Positions 1 to 6,889 of a stretch of 24,117 nucleotides of DNA are shown one piece after another; position 1 is the stretch's first letter, and each line of letters starts with the position of its first letter. Location of the stretch: NCBI GenBank assembly GCA_946629405.1, contig CAMOXW010000179.1, forward strand, positions 1-24,117. The letters run 5' to 3'. A model generated the notes under the pieces. That model searched no databases and was not told where the DNA came from. It worked only from the letters and a program-made list of their open reading frames with translations. Origin of the DNA: an uncultured Ruminococcus sp. Its GTDB lineage: Bacteria; Bacillota_A; Clostridia; Oscillospirales; Ruminococcaceae. The position numbers and the translations under genes were made by a program.

Positions 1-2
1 TG

Positions 3-860
3 TGTGAACCTCCGGCACCAAGTCTCCGTCCGCGCACAGGCAGGATAGCCGCCGCTGCTGTGATCGCTGCAGTATTGCTTGGCGGAGGTGTTACCCTCGC
101 ACTTTTGAACAAAAACAAAGGCTCCGATAACGACAGCTCAGGCCTTCACGCCGGAGCTTCACAGAGCATGGAGCATACCGGCGAAGATCACCAGCATAGT
201 GACGAGCCTGCGTCAGGAACAGATGCTGTGCCTGAGGAAAGCCACAATGTTTTCCCAACAGAGCCGGAACTGCCGACTGTTCCCTGGATGACCTCTGAGC
301 TGTCCACTGAGGAGGACACCGATCCGGCGACCGATGAGCCCACCAGTGATGAATTTACAGATCCGGCGACCGATGAGACCACCAGTGATGAATTTACAGA
401 TCCGGTGACTGATGAACCCACCAGTAATGAGTTTACAGAGCCAACGACGTCAGAAGGCGGCGAGGAGGACTTCAAGGAATTGAGTCCAGATGTATACCAA
501 TGCCTCGGTAACCTCCAGCTTACGTCGAAACGCTCCGATTATACGGCAACGCCAGACTCGGAAACAAAGCTCAGCCTTATAGCTGAGACCCTCGACCGCC
601 TCAAGGCAGACGGACATATAACCTACCGTACCGATGACCTGAGCGGTGAATACCTGACCTTTGAGTTCAGGAACGGCTATCAGTGTGCATGGGGTATCGG
701 CTGTGTCAACGACGACAGTTATACAAAATTCAGCGAAGAAGCATTCAATGATGCGGAAACCCGGAACGCACTCAGAAACGGTGAACGGATTCTGTATTTC
801 TGCGAATCCGGCTGTTATATCCTCACAAAATACGATGTTTATGCTGTAAATAATAATTGA
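3..860 (+). CDS. Membrane-anchored protein with Asp/Glu/Thr-rich repeats (5' partial)
   Basis: The reading frame is open to the left edge of the window, so the true start lies upstream; the GTG at 60 falls inside the membrane segment and is not a credible start. What is visible is a short basic stretch (RPRTGR), one hydrophobic segment encoded by about 45-105, then an acidic Thr/Ser/Asp/Glu-rich stalk with three near-identical 13-residue repeats of the type TDPATDEPTSDEF, then a C-terminal domain of about 125 residues with four cysteines. The order suggests a cytoplasmic N-terminus, one membrane pass and an external C-terminal domain on a stalk. I do not recognise the C-terminal domain. Function unknown. 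A strong hairpin terminator follows the stop by 10 bases. Confidence 0.8.
   Translation, partial: CEPPAPSLRPRTGRIAAAAVIAAVLLGGGVTLALLNKNKGSDNDSSGLHAGASQSMEHTGEDHQHSDEPASGTDAVPEESHNVFPTEPELPTVPWMTSELSTEEDTDPATDEPTSDEFTDPATDETTSDEFTDPVTDEPTSNEFTEPTTSEGGEEDFKELSPDVYQCLGNLQLTSKRSDYTATPDSETKLSLIAETLDRLKADGHITYRTDDLSGEYLTFEFRNGYQCAWGIGCVNDDSYTKFSEEAFNDAETRNALRNGERILYFCESGCYILTKYDVYAVNNN
321..437 (+). repeat. Three tandem 39-bp coding repeats
   Basis: Three in-frame units of 39 bases start at 321, 360 and 399, differing at only a few positions, with a fourth decayed start at 438. Each encodes 13 residues beginning TDP and ending in EF. They form the extracellular stalk of the first gene. Copy number in such stalks often varies between strains. 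Confidence 0.9.
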
Positions 861-870
861 TGGCAAGGAA

Positions 871-897
871 AACGCCTGCATATCCGCAGGCGTTTTT
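871..897. terminator. Rho-independent terminator between convergent genes
   Basis: AACGCCTGC and GCAGGCGTT form a perfect 9-bp stem with a six-base loop, followed by a T run on the plus strand. Read from the minus strand the same hairpin is followed by TTTTCC-like sequence, so it may also stop the PIG-L gene that ends at 907. Confidence 0.85.
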
Positions 898-906
898 CTA
901 TTTGCG

Positions 907-1635
907 TCAGCCGTTTGTTCCGTCAAAAAGTATCCAGTCCTCAAATTCGTTCATGTGGCTGAGCTTTGCGATGACCTTTGACTGCGACTTGTAAAGCTTG
1001 AGCATCTCCTCCTTGAAGCGAAGCTGCTCCGGAGTGATGCGTGGGAGCTCGTCCTGAACACTTCCGATCTCCTCAACCGGGTAATACTTCCCGAAGAAAT
1101 AAAGGTCGGTGTCAAGCTCCGGGCGGTGCTCCGTGAAAATATCCGTCACGATACTGTGAGTCATTTTGTGGTGGATGTGACCGTATTCTCCGTCGACGTT
1201 GTGGGTAACGATCAGGTCCCAGTGCTGGCAGCAGATTATTCTTTCGAGGTCAGCGCGGATGTCGTCCTTGTTGTGATTCCAGCTATCCCTTCTGCCGAAG
1301 GACTTGTCGGGATAGCTGAGGATAATACCCGAATTTCCGGTCGCACTGAGCACCTTCTCGAACTCCTTTTTCCGCACTGTGTTTGACCTGTTTGTCACTA
1401 CGACCACGAAGTAGCCCTTCTCCATAAGATGAGCCCCTCCCCAGATCACGTCGTCGTCCGGATGCGCAACTATCATAAGCTTATTTGCGCCAGAAATACC
1501 AGCTTTTTCGAGGTCACAATCAGTAAGCGCCGGAACCCGGAATACACTGCAGGTATAGCTCACGACCGTTCCCGCAAGCAGCAGTATGAAGCTGAAAACA
1601 AATATCAGTATCCTTGTCAGCCGTGTATTTTTTAT
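907..1635 (-). CDS. PIG-L family deacetylase with N-terminal membrane anchor
   Basis: The protein carries both signatures of the PIG-L / LmbE zinc-dependent N-acetyl-hydrolase family: AHPDDDVIWGG near the N-terminus of the domain and a His-rich GEYGHIHHKMTH block. Family members remove acetyl groups from GlcNAc-containing lipids, mycothiol or bacillithiol precursors, or glycan units; the substrate here is not evident. No ATG exists between the in-frame stop at 1654-1656 and the domain. A GTG at 1561-1563 would cut off a hydrophobic segment. An AAAGGGG ribosome site lies 8 bases before an ATA codon at 1633-1635, and starting there gives 242 residues beginning MKNTRLTRILIF, an ordinary signal anchor. 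I therefore chose the ATA, with the GTG as fallback. The gene stands alone with its own consensus promoter. Confidence 0.85.
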   Translation of the reverse strand: MKNTRLTRILIFVFSFILLLAGTVVSYTCSVFRVPALTDCDLEKAGISGANKLMIVAHPDDDVIWGGAHLMEKGYFVVVVTNRSNTVRKKEFEKVLSATGNSGIILSYPDKSFGRRDSWNHNKDDIRADLERIICCQHWDLIVTHNVDGEYGHIHHKMTHSIVTDIFTEHRPELDTDLYFFGKYYPVEEIGSVQDELPRITPEQLRFKEEMLKLYKSQSKVIAKLSHMNEFEDWILFDGTNG

Positions 1636-1643
1636 AAGATCAG

Positions 1644-1650
1644 CCCCTTT
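1644..1650 (-). promoter_or_regulatory. Ribosome binding site that points to an ATA start
   Basis: AAAGGGG on the minus strand lies 8 bases upstream of ATA at 1633-1635. It is about 80 bases from the GTG alternative, which has no comparable site of its own. Confidence 0.6.
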
Positions 1651-1674
1651 ATGTCAAAAAGTATTTTCAATTAA

Positions 1675-1703
1675 ATTTTAACACATATCCAGCCCATTGT
1701 CAA
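1675..1703 (-). promoter_or_regulatory. Sigma-A promoter of the PIG-L gene
   Basis: Minus-strand TTGACA (1698-1703), a 17-base spacer, and TAAAAT (1675-1680). Transcription would start near 1668, about 17 bases before the AAAGGGG site. Confidence 0.8.
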
Positions 1704-1720
1704 GGCTGATGCCGGATATG
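1684..1720. repeat. Inverted repeat across the PIG-L promoter
   Basis: CATATCC (1684-1690) pairs with GGATATG (1714-1720), and AGCC (1691-1694) with GGCT (1704-1707). The -35 box lies between and inside the arms, so this could be an operator or a DNA hairpin affecting promoter access. No regulator is identifiable. Confidence 0.5.
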
Positions 1721-1793
1721 CACTGAAAAACTCAGCACTTACTAAAAAATTGGGGAATATAAGTTTTTTGTGATTTGGCGTTCGCAAACTGCC

Positions 1794-1821
1794 ATTATAC
1801 CACATCTGTGAGGCATGACAA
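1794..1821 (-). promoter_or_regulatory. Possible second minus-strand promoter
   Basis: Minus-strand TTGTCA (1816-1821), a 16-base spacer and TATAAT (1794-1799). It lies about 110 bases upstream of the PIG-L promoter and could give a longer leader or a small RNA. The rest of the 1704-1886 intergenic stretch shows only a weak hairpin at about 1777-1793. Confidence 0.4.
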
Positions 1822-1886
1822 TTACGCAAGCGCCGGCATTTCCCGACCATATTGTTTGTTATTTACCCCAAAATTTCAAAAACCTC

Positions 1887-1915
1887 TTGACAAACCGGAA
1901 AAAATGTTGTAAAAT
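1887..1915 (+). promoter_or_regulatory. Sigma-A promoter of the TSCPD-OhrR operon
   Basis: TTGACA (1887-1892), a 17-base spacer and TAAAAT (1910-1915). Transcription would start about 45 bases before the ATG at 1966, which has an AAAGGAGG ribosome site. Confidence 0.85.
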
Positions 1916-1965
1916 TAAATTGAGCTAAATTGAATTGCTCTTGATTATTAAAGGAGGTCATCGCT

Positions 1966-2229
1966 ATGGATTATACCTACAAAACTAAAATGGTCTGCTC
2001 ACAGGAGATCAGCTTTCACATCGAGGGTAACGTCGTTACCAATATTTCCTTCCTCGGAGGCTGCAACGGAAATCTCAAGGCTATCTCTAAGCTCGTTGAC
2101 GGTATGACCGTCGAGGAGATTGAAGCTAAGCTCAAAGGCAATACCTGCGGAAGACGTCCCACTTCCTGCGCCGACCAGCTCTGCATCGCAGTCCGCGAGG
2201 CTTATGAGGCTCAGAAAAATGCCGGATAA
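1966..2229 (+). CDS. TIGR03905 / TSCPD-like small protein
   Basis: 87 residues with five cysteines (11, 33, 61, 68, 73). The LGGCNGNLKAI block and the C-terminal PTSCADQL match the TIGR03905 family, whose members normally carry TSCPDQL; here the proline is replaced by alanine. The biochemical role of the family is not established. The related TSCPD domain also occurs at the end of some adenosylcobalamin-dependent ribonucleotide reductases. A perfect AAAGGAGG ribosome site decides the start. The stop overlaps the next gene by 11 bases, so this protein and the OhrR-type regulator are probably translationally coupled. Confidence 0.85.
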   Translation: MDYTYKTKMVCSQEISFHIEGNVVTNISFLGGCNGNLKAISKLVDGMTVEEIEAKLKGNTCGRRPTSCADQLCIAVREAYEAQKNAG

Positions 2230-2662
2230 ATACGACGCTCTGAAGCTGGAAAACCAGCTATGCTTCCCGCTCTACGCCTGCTCACGGGAAATTATCAGGA
2301 AGTACCGCCCGTTTCTCACCGCGCTCGACCTGACCTATACCCAGTATATCGCCATGCTCGTCTTCTGGGAGGTGCGCTCCATTTCCGTAAAGGAGCTCGG
2401 CGAGAAGCTTCACCTTGACTCCGGTACCCTCACCCCAGTGCTAAAAAGCCTCGAGGCCAAGGGCTATGTTCAACGCCACCGCAGTTCCGAGGACGAGCGT
2501 GTCCTTATCGTTGAGCTTACCGATGCGGGCGAAGCCCTGCGCGAAAAAGCGGTCGATGTCCCCTTCCGGATTGGCAGCTGCATCAAGCTCTCCCCCGACG
2601 ACGCTGCTGCACTCTACCGGATCCTTTATACGATCCTCGACAGCGAATCAAATAAGTACTAA
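2219..2662 (+). CDS. OhrR-type MarR family regulator
   Basis: 147 residues from the ATG at 2219, which lies inside the end of the preceding gene and follows a GAGG site by 9 bases. The QLCFPLYACSREI segment near the N-terminus places a cysteine at residue 15, the position of the single peroxide-sensing cysteine of OhrR. A winged-helix region follows (SVKELGEKLHLDSGTL, then the RHRSSEDERV wing). Known OhrR proteins repress an organic hydroperoxide resistance gene (ohr) until the cysteine is oxidised. No ohr is present in the window, so the target may be this operon or a distant gene. The assignment to MarR is firm; OhrR subtype is likely but not proven. Confidence 0.88.
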   Translation: MPDKYDALKLENQLCFPLYACSREIIRKYRPFLTALDLTYTQYIAMLVFWEVRSISVKELGEKLHLDSGTLTPVLKSLEAKGYVQRHRSSEDERVLIVELTDAGEALREKAVDVPFRIGSCIKLSPDDAAALYRILYTILDSESNKY

Positions 2663-2690
2663 AAGGGCGCACGGTCTACCCGTGCGCCCT
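2660..2690. terminator. Hairpin terminator between convergent genes
   Basis: AGGGCGCACGG (2664-2674) and its perfect complement (2680-2690 with 2679) enclose a TCTA loop: an 11-bp stem. The U-rich tail (TTTTA) is on the minus strand, so it best serves the EAL gene ending at 2696, but the hairpin also sits directly after the OhrR stop. Confidence 0.8.
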
Positions 2691-2695
2691 GAATA

Positions 2696-4876
2696 TTATG
2701 CCTTCACGAATTTGTCCGAGACCATGAGTTTGCCGGAGAGTATTTTCTCCTTCATCTCGTCATATGGCACGGGCTTGCTGAAATAGAAGCCCTGCACTCT
2801 GTCGCAGCCTATACTGCGCAGAAATTCATACTGTTCGAGAGTCTCGACCCCCTCGGTGAGAGACACCATATTGAGCTGCTTATTGAGGCTTACTATATTG
2901 TTCAGAATGGTCTTTGTCTTCTTATTGTCCGGGAAGCCGCTAAGGAACTTCATATCTATTTTCAGCACGTCGAACTGGTAGTCCTTCAGCACGTTCAGCG
3001 ACGAATAGCCGCTTCCGAAGTCATCGAGCCATATACTGTAGCCCTCCTCGCGCAGGCGCTTCATTGCTGCCTGGAGGAAATTCTGCTGCTCGGTAAGGGC
3101 ACTCTCAGTTATCTCGATGTCAAGGTAGCTCTTGGGGACATTGTACTTTTCCGCAAGGTTTGTTAGAATTCCAACTATATCACAAAGCTCGAAATCAAGC
3201 CGTGAGAAATTGAGCGAAACTGGCACGAACGGCTCCTTGTTATCACAGGTGCGGCGGTAATCCCGGCAGACCTGCTCAATTATACACTGGTCGAGCTTGT
3301 GTATCTGGCGGTATTCTTCAAGGACTTCAATAAAAGCACCCGGCGGGAGAAGGCCGTAATTCGGGTCTTGCCACCTTGCGAGAGCCTCAAAGCCGCAGAG
3401 CTTGCCATCCTTTGTGGAAACGACAGGCTGATAGTAGACCTTGATGTAATTATTGGCGATAGCATTGTCAATATTATTAACGATATACTGCCTGAGTGTG
3501 AAGCGGGTCTCGAGGGTCTTGTCATAGAGGCAATAATTCCGGTCGAAATGCTTCTTTATGCTGTTGCAGGCGAAACGCGCTCTGTCGCAGGCGTGACTGA
3601 TGTCGCTTTCATGCTCGGCAGGCTTGTAGGCACCGCATTTGAGTGCGAGCTGAACTTCGCCCTGCAGCTCGCGGATATTATCCGAAAGCTCACGGATTAT
3701 TTCCTGACTTCCCTCATTCTTCGTCAGCACTACAAAATGGTCATCCGAATACCTCGCAACGAGCGAACCCTTGAAAGCCTCATCCATGCGCCGTGCAAAC
3801 TTGATGAGCAGCTCATTTCCGCTGTGGAAGCCATATTTGTCGTTGTACGATTTGAAATTTTCAATATCAAAGAACAGGAAAATTACCTTTTCCCTGTCGG
3901 TGGTAACGTAGCTGAGCAGCTTTTCGGCCTCACTGCGGAAGTAGACCATGTTGTGTATGCCGGTCAGTTCATCCTCCGCAGAAATACGGCTCAGGTACGA
4001 ATTTATCTTTTCAAGGTTCTCATCCTTCTGAGCCTGCGAGAGCGTCTTGTTATAATTCGCAATGCAGAACAGCAGGGTCGAAAGCCACATCGTGAAGCCG
4101 TTGATCTTTATCCCGTCGCCGAGACCGGTCTTGTACAGCGAAAAATCGACTACCCCGGTGAACTTCCCGACCGTGCTGAGATCGAGCATCCCGCTTATCC
4201 TGTAGTAGAATACCAGGTAGGAAGACGTCAGTACAACGAAACCGATAAGCGGCCTCCATACCAGCAGACACACCACGAACAGCTCCATTGTAAGGAAGGT
4301 CAGCATCTGCTCGCCCTTCGCGTAGCCGTTGACCGAAATGATTATTCCGAAATTTATGCAGACGAACGAAAAAACGTACATTACCGCAAGGCTCTGCCAT
4401 TTTTTGTCCCTGTCATTTCTTAGCATAACGAACGAGAAGGCTATCATTATTACCGCTGCGCTCAGGAGGATTATGTAATTTACCAGATCAGCTGTTTTCT
4501 TGCCGCTCCCGGGATATTTCGTGAGCCGCCAGACCTCAAAAACCGCGACCGCCGTGCACATGACTATAACGCCGATCGCTGCCCAGCGCATTTTCCGCCT
4601 GTTGAACAGCGCTCTGACCGCAAACAGAAGCATCAGCACTCCTGAGCTCAGAAGCAGCACATAATTTGAATAATAACGCTCTGTCAGATCCCAGAACCGG
4701 CTCTGGAGATGATTTTCAAATATTGTCCTTGTCATGCGAACTATCATCCACAGCTCAAGGACTATCACAACGAGAGACATATAAATACTTGCTCTCATGT
4801 TTGTATTATAGAAATAATTTCTTACATATTTGCTCTGCTTATCCATTCCGAGGAATCCAAGTATCCTCTTGCCCAC
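2696..4876 (-). CDS. Membrane cyclic-di-GMP phosphodiesterase (degenerate GGDEF, intact EAL)
   Basis: 726 residues. The first 275 contain about seven to eight hydrophobic segments and form a membrane sensor of no recognised type. A GGDEF domain follows (about 300-450) with LTGIHN and FDIENFKSYNDKYG blocks, but the signature is SDDHF (377-381) instead of GGDEF, so cyclase activity is unlikely. The EAL domain (about 465-715) keeps its expected catalytic residues: EAL at 497-499, the SLNFSRLDF Asn, EITES, LDDFGSG, LKIDMKF and TEGVET. The predicted activity is hydrolysis of cyclic-di-GMP to pGpG, possibly regulated by GTP binding to the dead GGDEF domain. The GTG start is set by a GGAGG site 7 bases upstream. 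Stand-alone gene with its own near-perfect promoter and terminator. Confidence 0.92.
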   Translation of the reverse strand: MGKRILGFLGMDKQSKYVRNYFYNTNMRASIYMSLVVIVLELWMIVRMTRTIFENHLQSRFWDLTERYYSNYVLLLSSGVLMLLFAVRALFNRRKMRWAAIGVIVMCTAVAVFEVWRLTKYPGSGKKTADLVNYIILLSAAVIMIAFSFVMLRNDRDKKWQSLAVMYVFSFVCINFGIIISVNGYAKGEQMLTFLTMELFVVCLLVWRPLIGFVVLTSSYLVFYYRISGMLDLSTVGKFTGVVDFSLYKTGLGDGIKINGFTMWLSTLLFCIANYNKTLSQAQKDENLEKINSYLSRISAEDELTGIHNMVYFRSEAEKLLSYVTTDREKVIFLFFDIENFKSYNDKYGFHSGNELLIKFARRMDEAFKGSLVARYSDDHFVVLTKNEGSQEIIRELSDNIRELQGEVQLALKCGAYKPAEHESDISHACDRARFACNSIKKHFDRNYCLYDKTLETRFTLRQYIVNNIDNAIANNYIKVYYQPVVSTKDGKLCGFEALARWQDPNYGLLPPGAFIEVLEEYRQIHKLDQCIIEQVCRDYRRTCDNKEPFVPVSLNFSRLDFELCDIVGILTNLAEKYNVPKSYLDIEITESALTEQQNFLQAAMKRLREEGYSIWLDDFGSGYSSLNVLKDYQFDVLKIDMKFLSGFPDNKKTKTILNNIVSLNKQLNMVSLTEGVETLEQYEFLRSIGCDRVQGFYFSKPVPYDEMKEKILSGKLMVSDKFVKA

Positions 4877-4905
4877 GGTATCACCTCCAAAACCTATATA
4901 TGTTT

Positions 4906-4934
4906 ATTATAGCAAAACCAACATCCGTTGTCAA
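4906..4934 (-). promoter_or_regulatory. Consensus sigma-A promoter of the EAL gene
   Basis: Minus-strand TTGACA (4929-4934), a 17-base spacer and TATAAT (4906-4911): a full match to the consensus. The start point would lie about 20-25 bases before the GTG. Confidence 0.88.
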
Positions 4935-4976
4935 GAGTTTGCAGATTTTTTTGTAAATATTTATCACATATAAGTC

Positions 4977-5075
4977 AGCAGAAGGACACAAGATCGTGCA
5001 TCCGCGTGATCTGCAAGCCGAAAGATCAGAGTTATGGTCTGCCTCTCCGGTGAGGACCGGCAAGTACGCTATATC
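4977..5075. other. Unassigned structured intergenic stretch
   Basis: No gene is present between 4935 and 5087. The part from 4977 is less AT-rich than its flanks and can fold into several small hairpins, for example GATCT with AGATC around 5010-5029, and CCTC with GAGG near 5042-5055. It does not match the purine, SAM, cobalamin, T-box or GEMM consensus as I know them. It may be a small RNA or merely a spacer; strand unclear. Confidence 0.3.
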
Positions 5076-5087
5076 GCTCCATACAAC

Positions 5088-5114
5088 AAAAAGGGACGTA
5101 CTAATACGCCCCTT
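5088..5114 (-). terminator. Terminator of the hydrogenase-like gene
   Basis: Minus-strand AAGGGGCGT and ACGTCCCTT form a 9-bp stem (one G-U pair) around a six-base loop, followed by TTTTT. It lies 15 bases after the stop codon at 5130. Confidence 0.85.
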
Positions 5115-5129
5115 GCGGTACAAATTATA

Positions 5130-6812
5130 TTATTTCTCCTCGGTCTTGACAAGCATTTCATTGATCTTGTCAACGAGCGCTGTGATCTCGCCGATAGAAT
5201 TGTGTATAACATTCGAGCTCTCGTTTGTTATATTCACATTATCATCAAGCGCACTGAACGCCGAGATCGTCATTTCCAGTATGCTTGTGAGCTGCTTTAC
5301 GCTGTCAGAATCCATAGTCGGATTGTCGTTGCAGAAGGATACAACGTTCTGGAGAAGCTCCTTAACGACTGCAGCTCTCTCGCTGGTCGCTGAGGTAGAG
5401 CTTCCGATATCATCCATGCTCTTGTTGATCTCGCCTACCTGCACTTTAAGATTATTGGAAAGCTCAAGGCACTCGGAGGTAAGCTTTTCAAGCTGCTCAT
5501 GCTGCTGTGCAAGATAGGAGTGTCTTGCAAGAAGTACGGATTTTGCATGGACCACGCAGTTATCAGGAGTGTTGAGACCTCTTGCAATAGCGATAGCCAT
5601 TTCCTTACATGATTTGAAGCCGCAGGCACGGCAGTTGTATTGCTTATCAGAATCAGTGTGCTTGCCCATCTTCTCGAAGATAGGCTCAAGCTGCTTGTCG
5701 CTCGGGATCGCTGTCGGCATGAAGCCCTTGTAAGTCCTTACGAAATCCGCAACACTGAGGTCATCGTCAAATTTCTTGAAGAGCTTATCCTCGCCTCGTC
5801 CCATGATACCGGCAGACTTACGGCGGCTTTTCGCCTCATTCTCAACGCTCCTCATTGTTGCCATTACGTCGAAGAAGTTCTGTGATGTTCCGGAGGCAGG
5901 TCCGATATTGCAGCCGAATTCGCATGAAAGCACATCGAATACCTGCGGGTGCTTGGACTCTGACATTTTTCCGTACATATCTATCTCAGGGTACACCTTG
6001 CGTACGCCCTCTGAAGTAGTGATATGGATATCAGGATTATGAGCCCAGAAATTGTCTCTGAGTCCGCCCGGACGTGAGTATACTGAACCGAGCTGCCCCT
6101 GCATATCATCGAACTTGTACTCAAAATCATCCGTGGTATTGGTGGGTATAGCTATGCCGTTGCGCTCGAAATAATCCATGAGCTTCTTGAAGGTCACGTT
6201 GTAATCAACAGTTCCGGTCTCGTCGAATTCCGCCTTCTTTGCGATACAGGGTGAAAGGAACGCGATCGGATTAGTTCTTCTGAGGTACTGCTTTACATAG
6301 ATAGCAAGGCAGGATACCGGACTGTGTACCGGTGAGAGATTCGAGAGCAGCTTAGGCTGATAAGTCTCGATATATTTTACTATTGCCGCACACGGCTGGG
6401 TGATGATATTGCCGACGGAGCCCTGCTCGATCATTCTCAGGTGAGCCCATGTACAGATATCTGCACCGAGTGAACCGTCGTACACAGAGCAGCCCTGCTT
6501 CTTGAACCAGTCAAGGATGCCCTTCCACTTGTTTGGAAATATGGACTTTATCGACGGATCGACAAGAATGACCATTTTCTCCTTGATAACTCTTGACATA
6601 CACTCCTCGGTGTCGTCTATGTAATCTCTTGCGCCGTGCTGACAGACATTCACGCATTCACCGCAGGAGACACACTTGTTCGGGTCAACAGTGACCACGA
6701 ATTTATTACCCTCGAGCTTTCTTACGATATTAGCCTCAGGCGCCGGGCAGCAGCGTACACAGGCATTACAGCCCGTACATTTTTCCGGCTTTACGATAAC
6801 AAGTTCATTCAT
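5130..6812 (-). CDS. Putative sensory [FeFe]-hydrogenase-like iron-sulfur protein
   Basis: 560 residues in four parts. (1) Two [4Fe-4S] ferredoxin motifs: cysteines 12, 15, 18, 22 and 47, 50, 53, 57. (2) A [FeFe]-hydrogenase large-subunit-like domain (about 75-365) with the three H-cluster motif positions altered: TQPC141AAI in place of TSCCP, LSPC189IAKK, and SC297EFGC301NIGP. (3) A four-cysteine domain (C394, C397, C402, C419; CRACGFKSC) of the PF04060 type. (4) A long helical tail (about 430-560), rich in Ser/Thr/Asn/Glu heptads, resembling part of a methyl-accepting signalling domain. The changed L1 motif and absence of a partner electron-transfer subunit fit the sensory rather than the catalytic hydrogenase groups. 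It may sense hydrogen or redox state and signal through the helical tail. It follows the DivIVA-like gene by 77 bases and is probably co-transcribed with it. Confidence 0.85.
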   Translation of the reverse strand: MNELVIVKPEKCTGCNACVRCCPAPEANIVRKLEGNKFVVTVDPNKCVSCGECVNVCQHGARDYIDDTEECMSRVIKEKMVILVDPSIKSIFPNKWKGILDWFKKQGCSVYDGSLGADICTWAHLRMIEQGSVGNIITQPCAAIVKYIETYQPKLLSNLSPVHSPVSCLAIYVKQYLRRTNPIAFLSPCIAKKAEFDETGTVDYNVTFKKLMDYFERNGIAIPTNTTDDFEYKFDDMQGQLGSVYSRPGGLRDNFWAHNPDIHITTSEGVRKVYPEIDMYGKMSESKHPQVFDVLSCEFGCNIGPASGTSQNFFDVMATMRSVENEAKSRRKSAGIMGRGEDKLFKKFDDDLSVADFVRTYKGFMPTAIPSDKQLEPIFEKMGKHTDSDKQYNCRACGFKSCKEMAIAIARGLNTPDNCVVHAKSVLLARHSYLAQQHEQLEKLTSECLELSNNLKVQVGEINKSMDDIGSSTSATSERAAVVKELLQNVVSFCNDNPTMDSDSVKQLTSILEMTISAFSALDDNVNITNESSNVIHNSIGEITALVDKINEMLVKTEEK

Positions 6813-6889
6813 TTAATATACACCCCACTACATTTGTATCGCACCTGTCCATTATGCACCACCGGACAAGTCCTTGTCTGCTTCCTGTT

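Noticed and set aside
60..62. GTG as start of the first gene
   Set aside because: The frame is open upstream to the window edge and the GTG falls inside a hydrophobic segment preceded by a basic stretch.
188..475. Ser/Val-rich minus-strand frame
   Set aside because: Antisense shadow of the Asp/Thr-rich stalk repeats.
2120..2218. Upstream extension of the OhrR-type gene
   Set aside because: The extra 33 residues overlap the TSCPD-like gene and the ATG at 2219 gives the standard OhrR length with the sensing cysteine at position 15.
3299..4423. Long open frame of 374 codons on the plus strand
   Set aside because: It lies antisense to the EAL phosphodiesterase gene, whose motifs are unmistakable; the antisense protein shows no domain and no ribosome site.
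4977..5075. c-di-GMP (GEMM) riboswitch before the EAL gene
   Set aside because: The stretch lies upstream of the EAL gene's own promoter (4906-4934), so it would not be in that leader, and the conserved GEMM core is not present.
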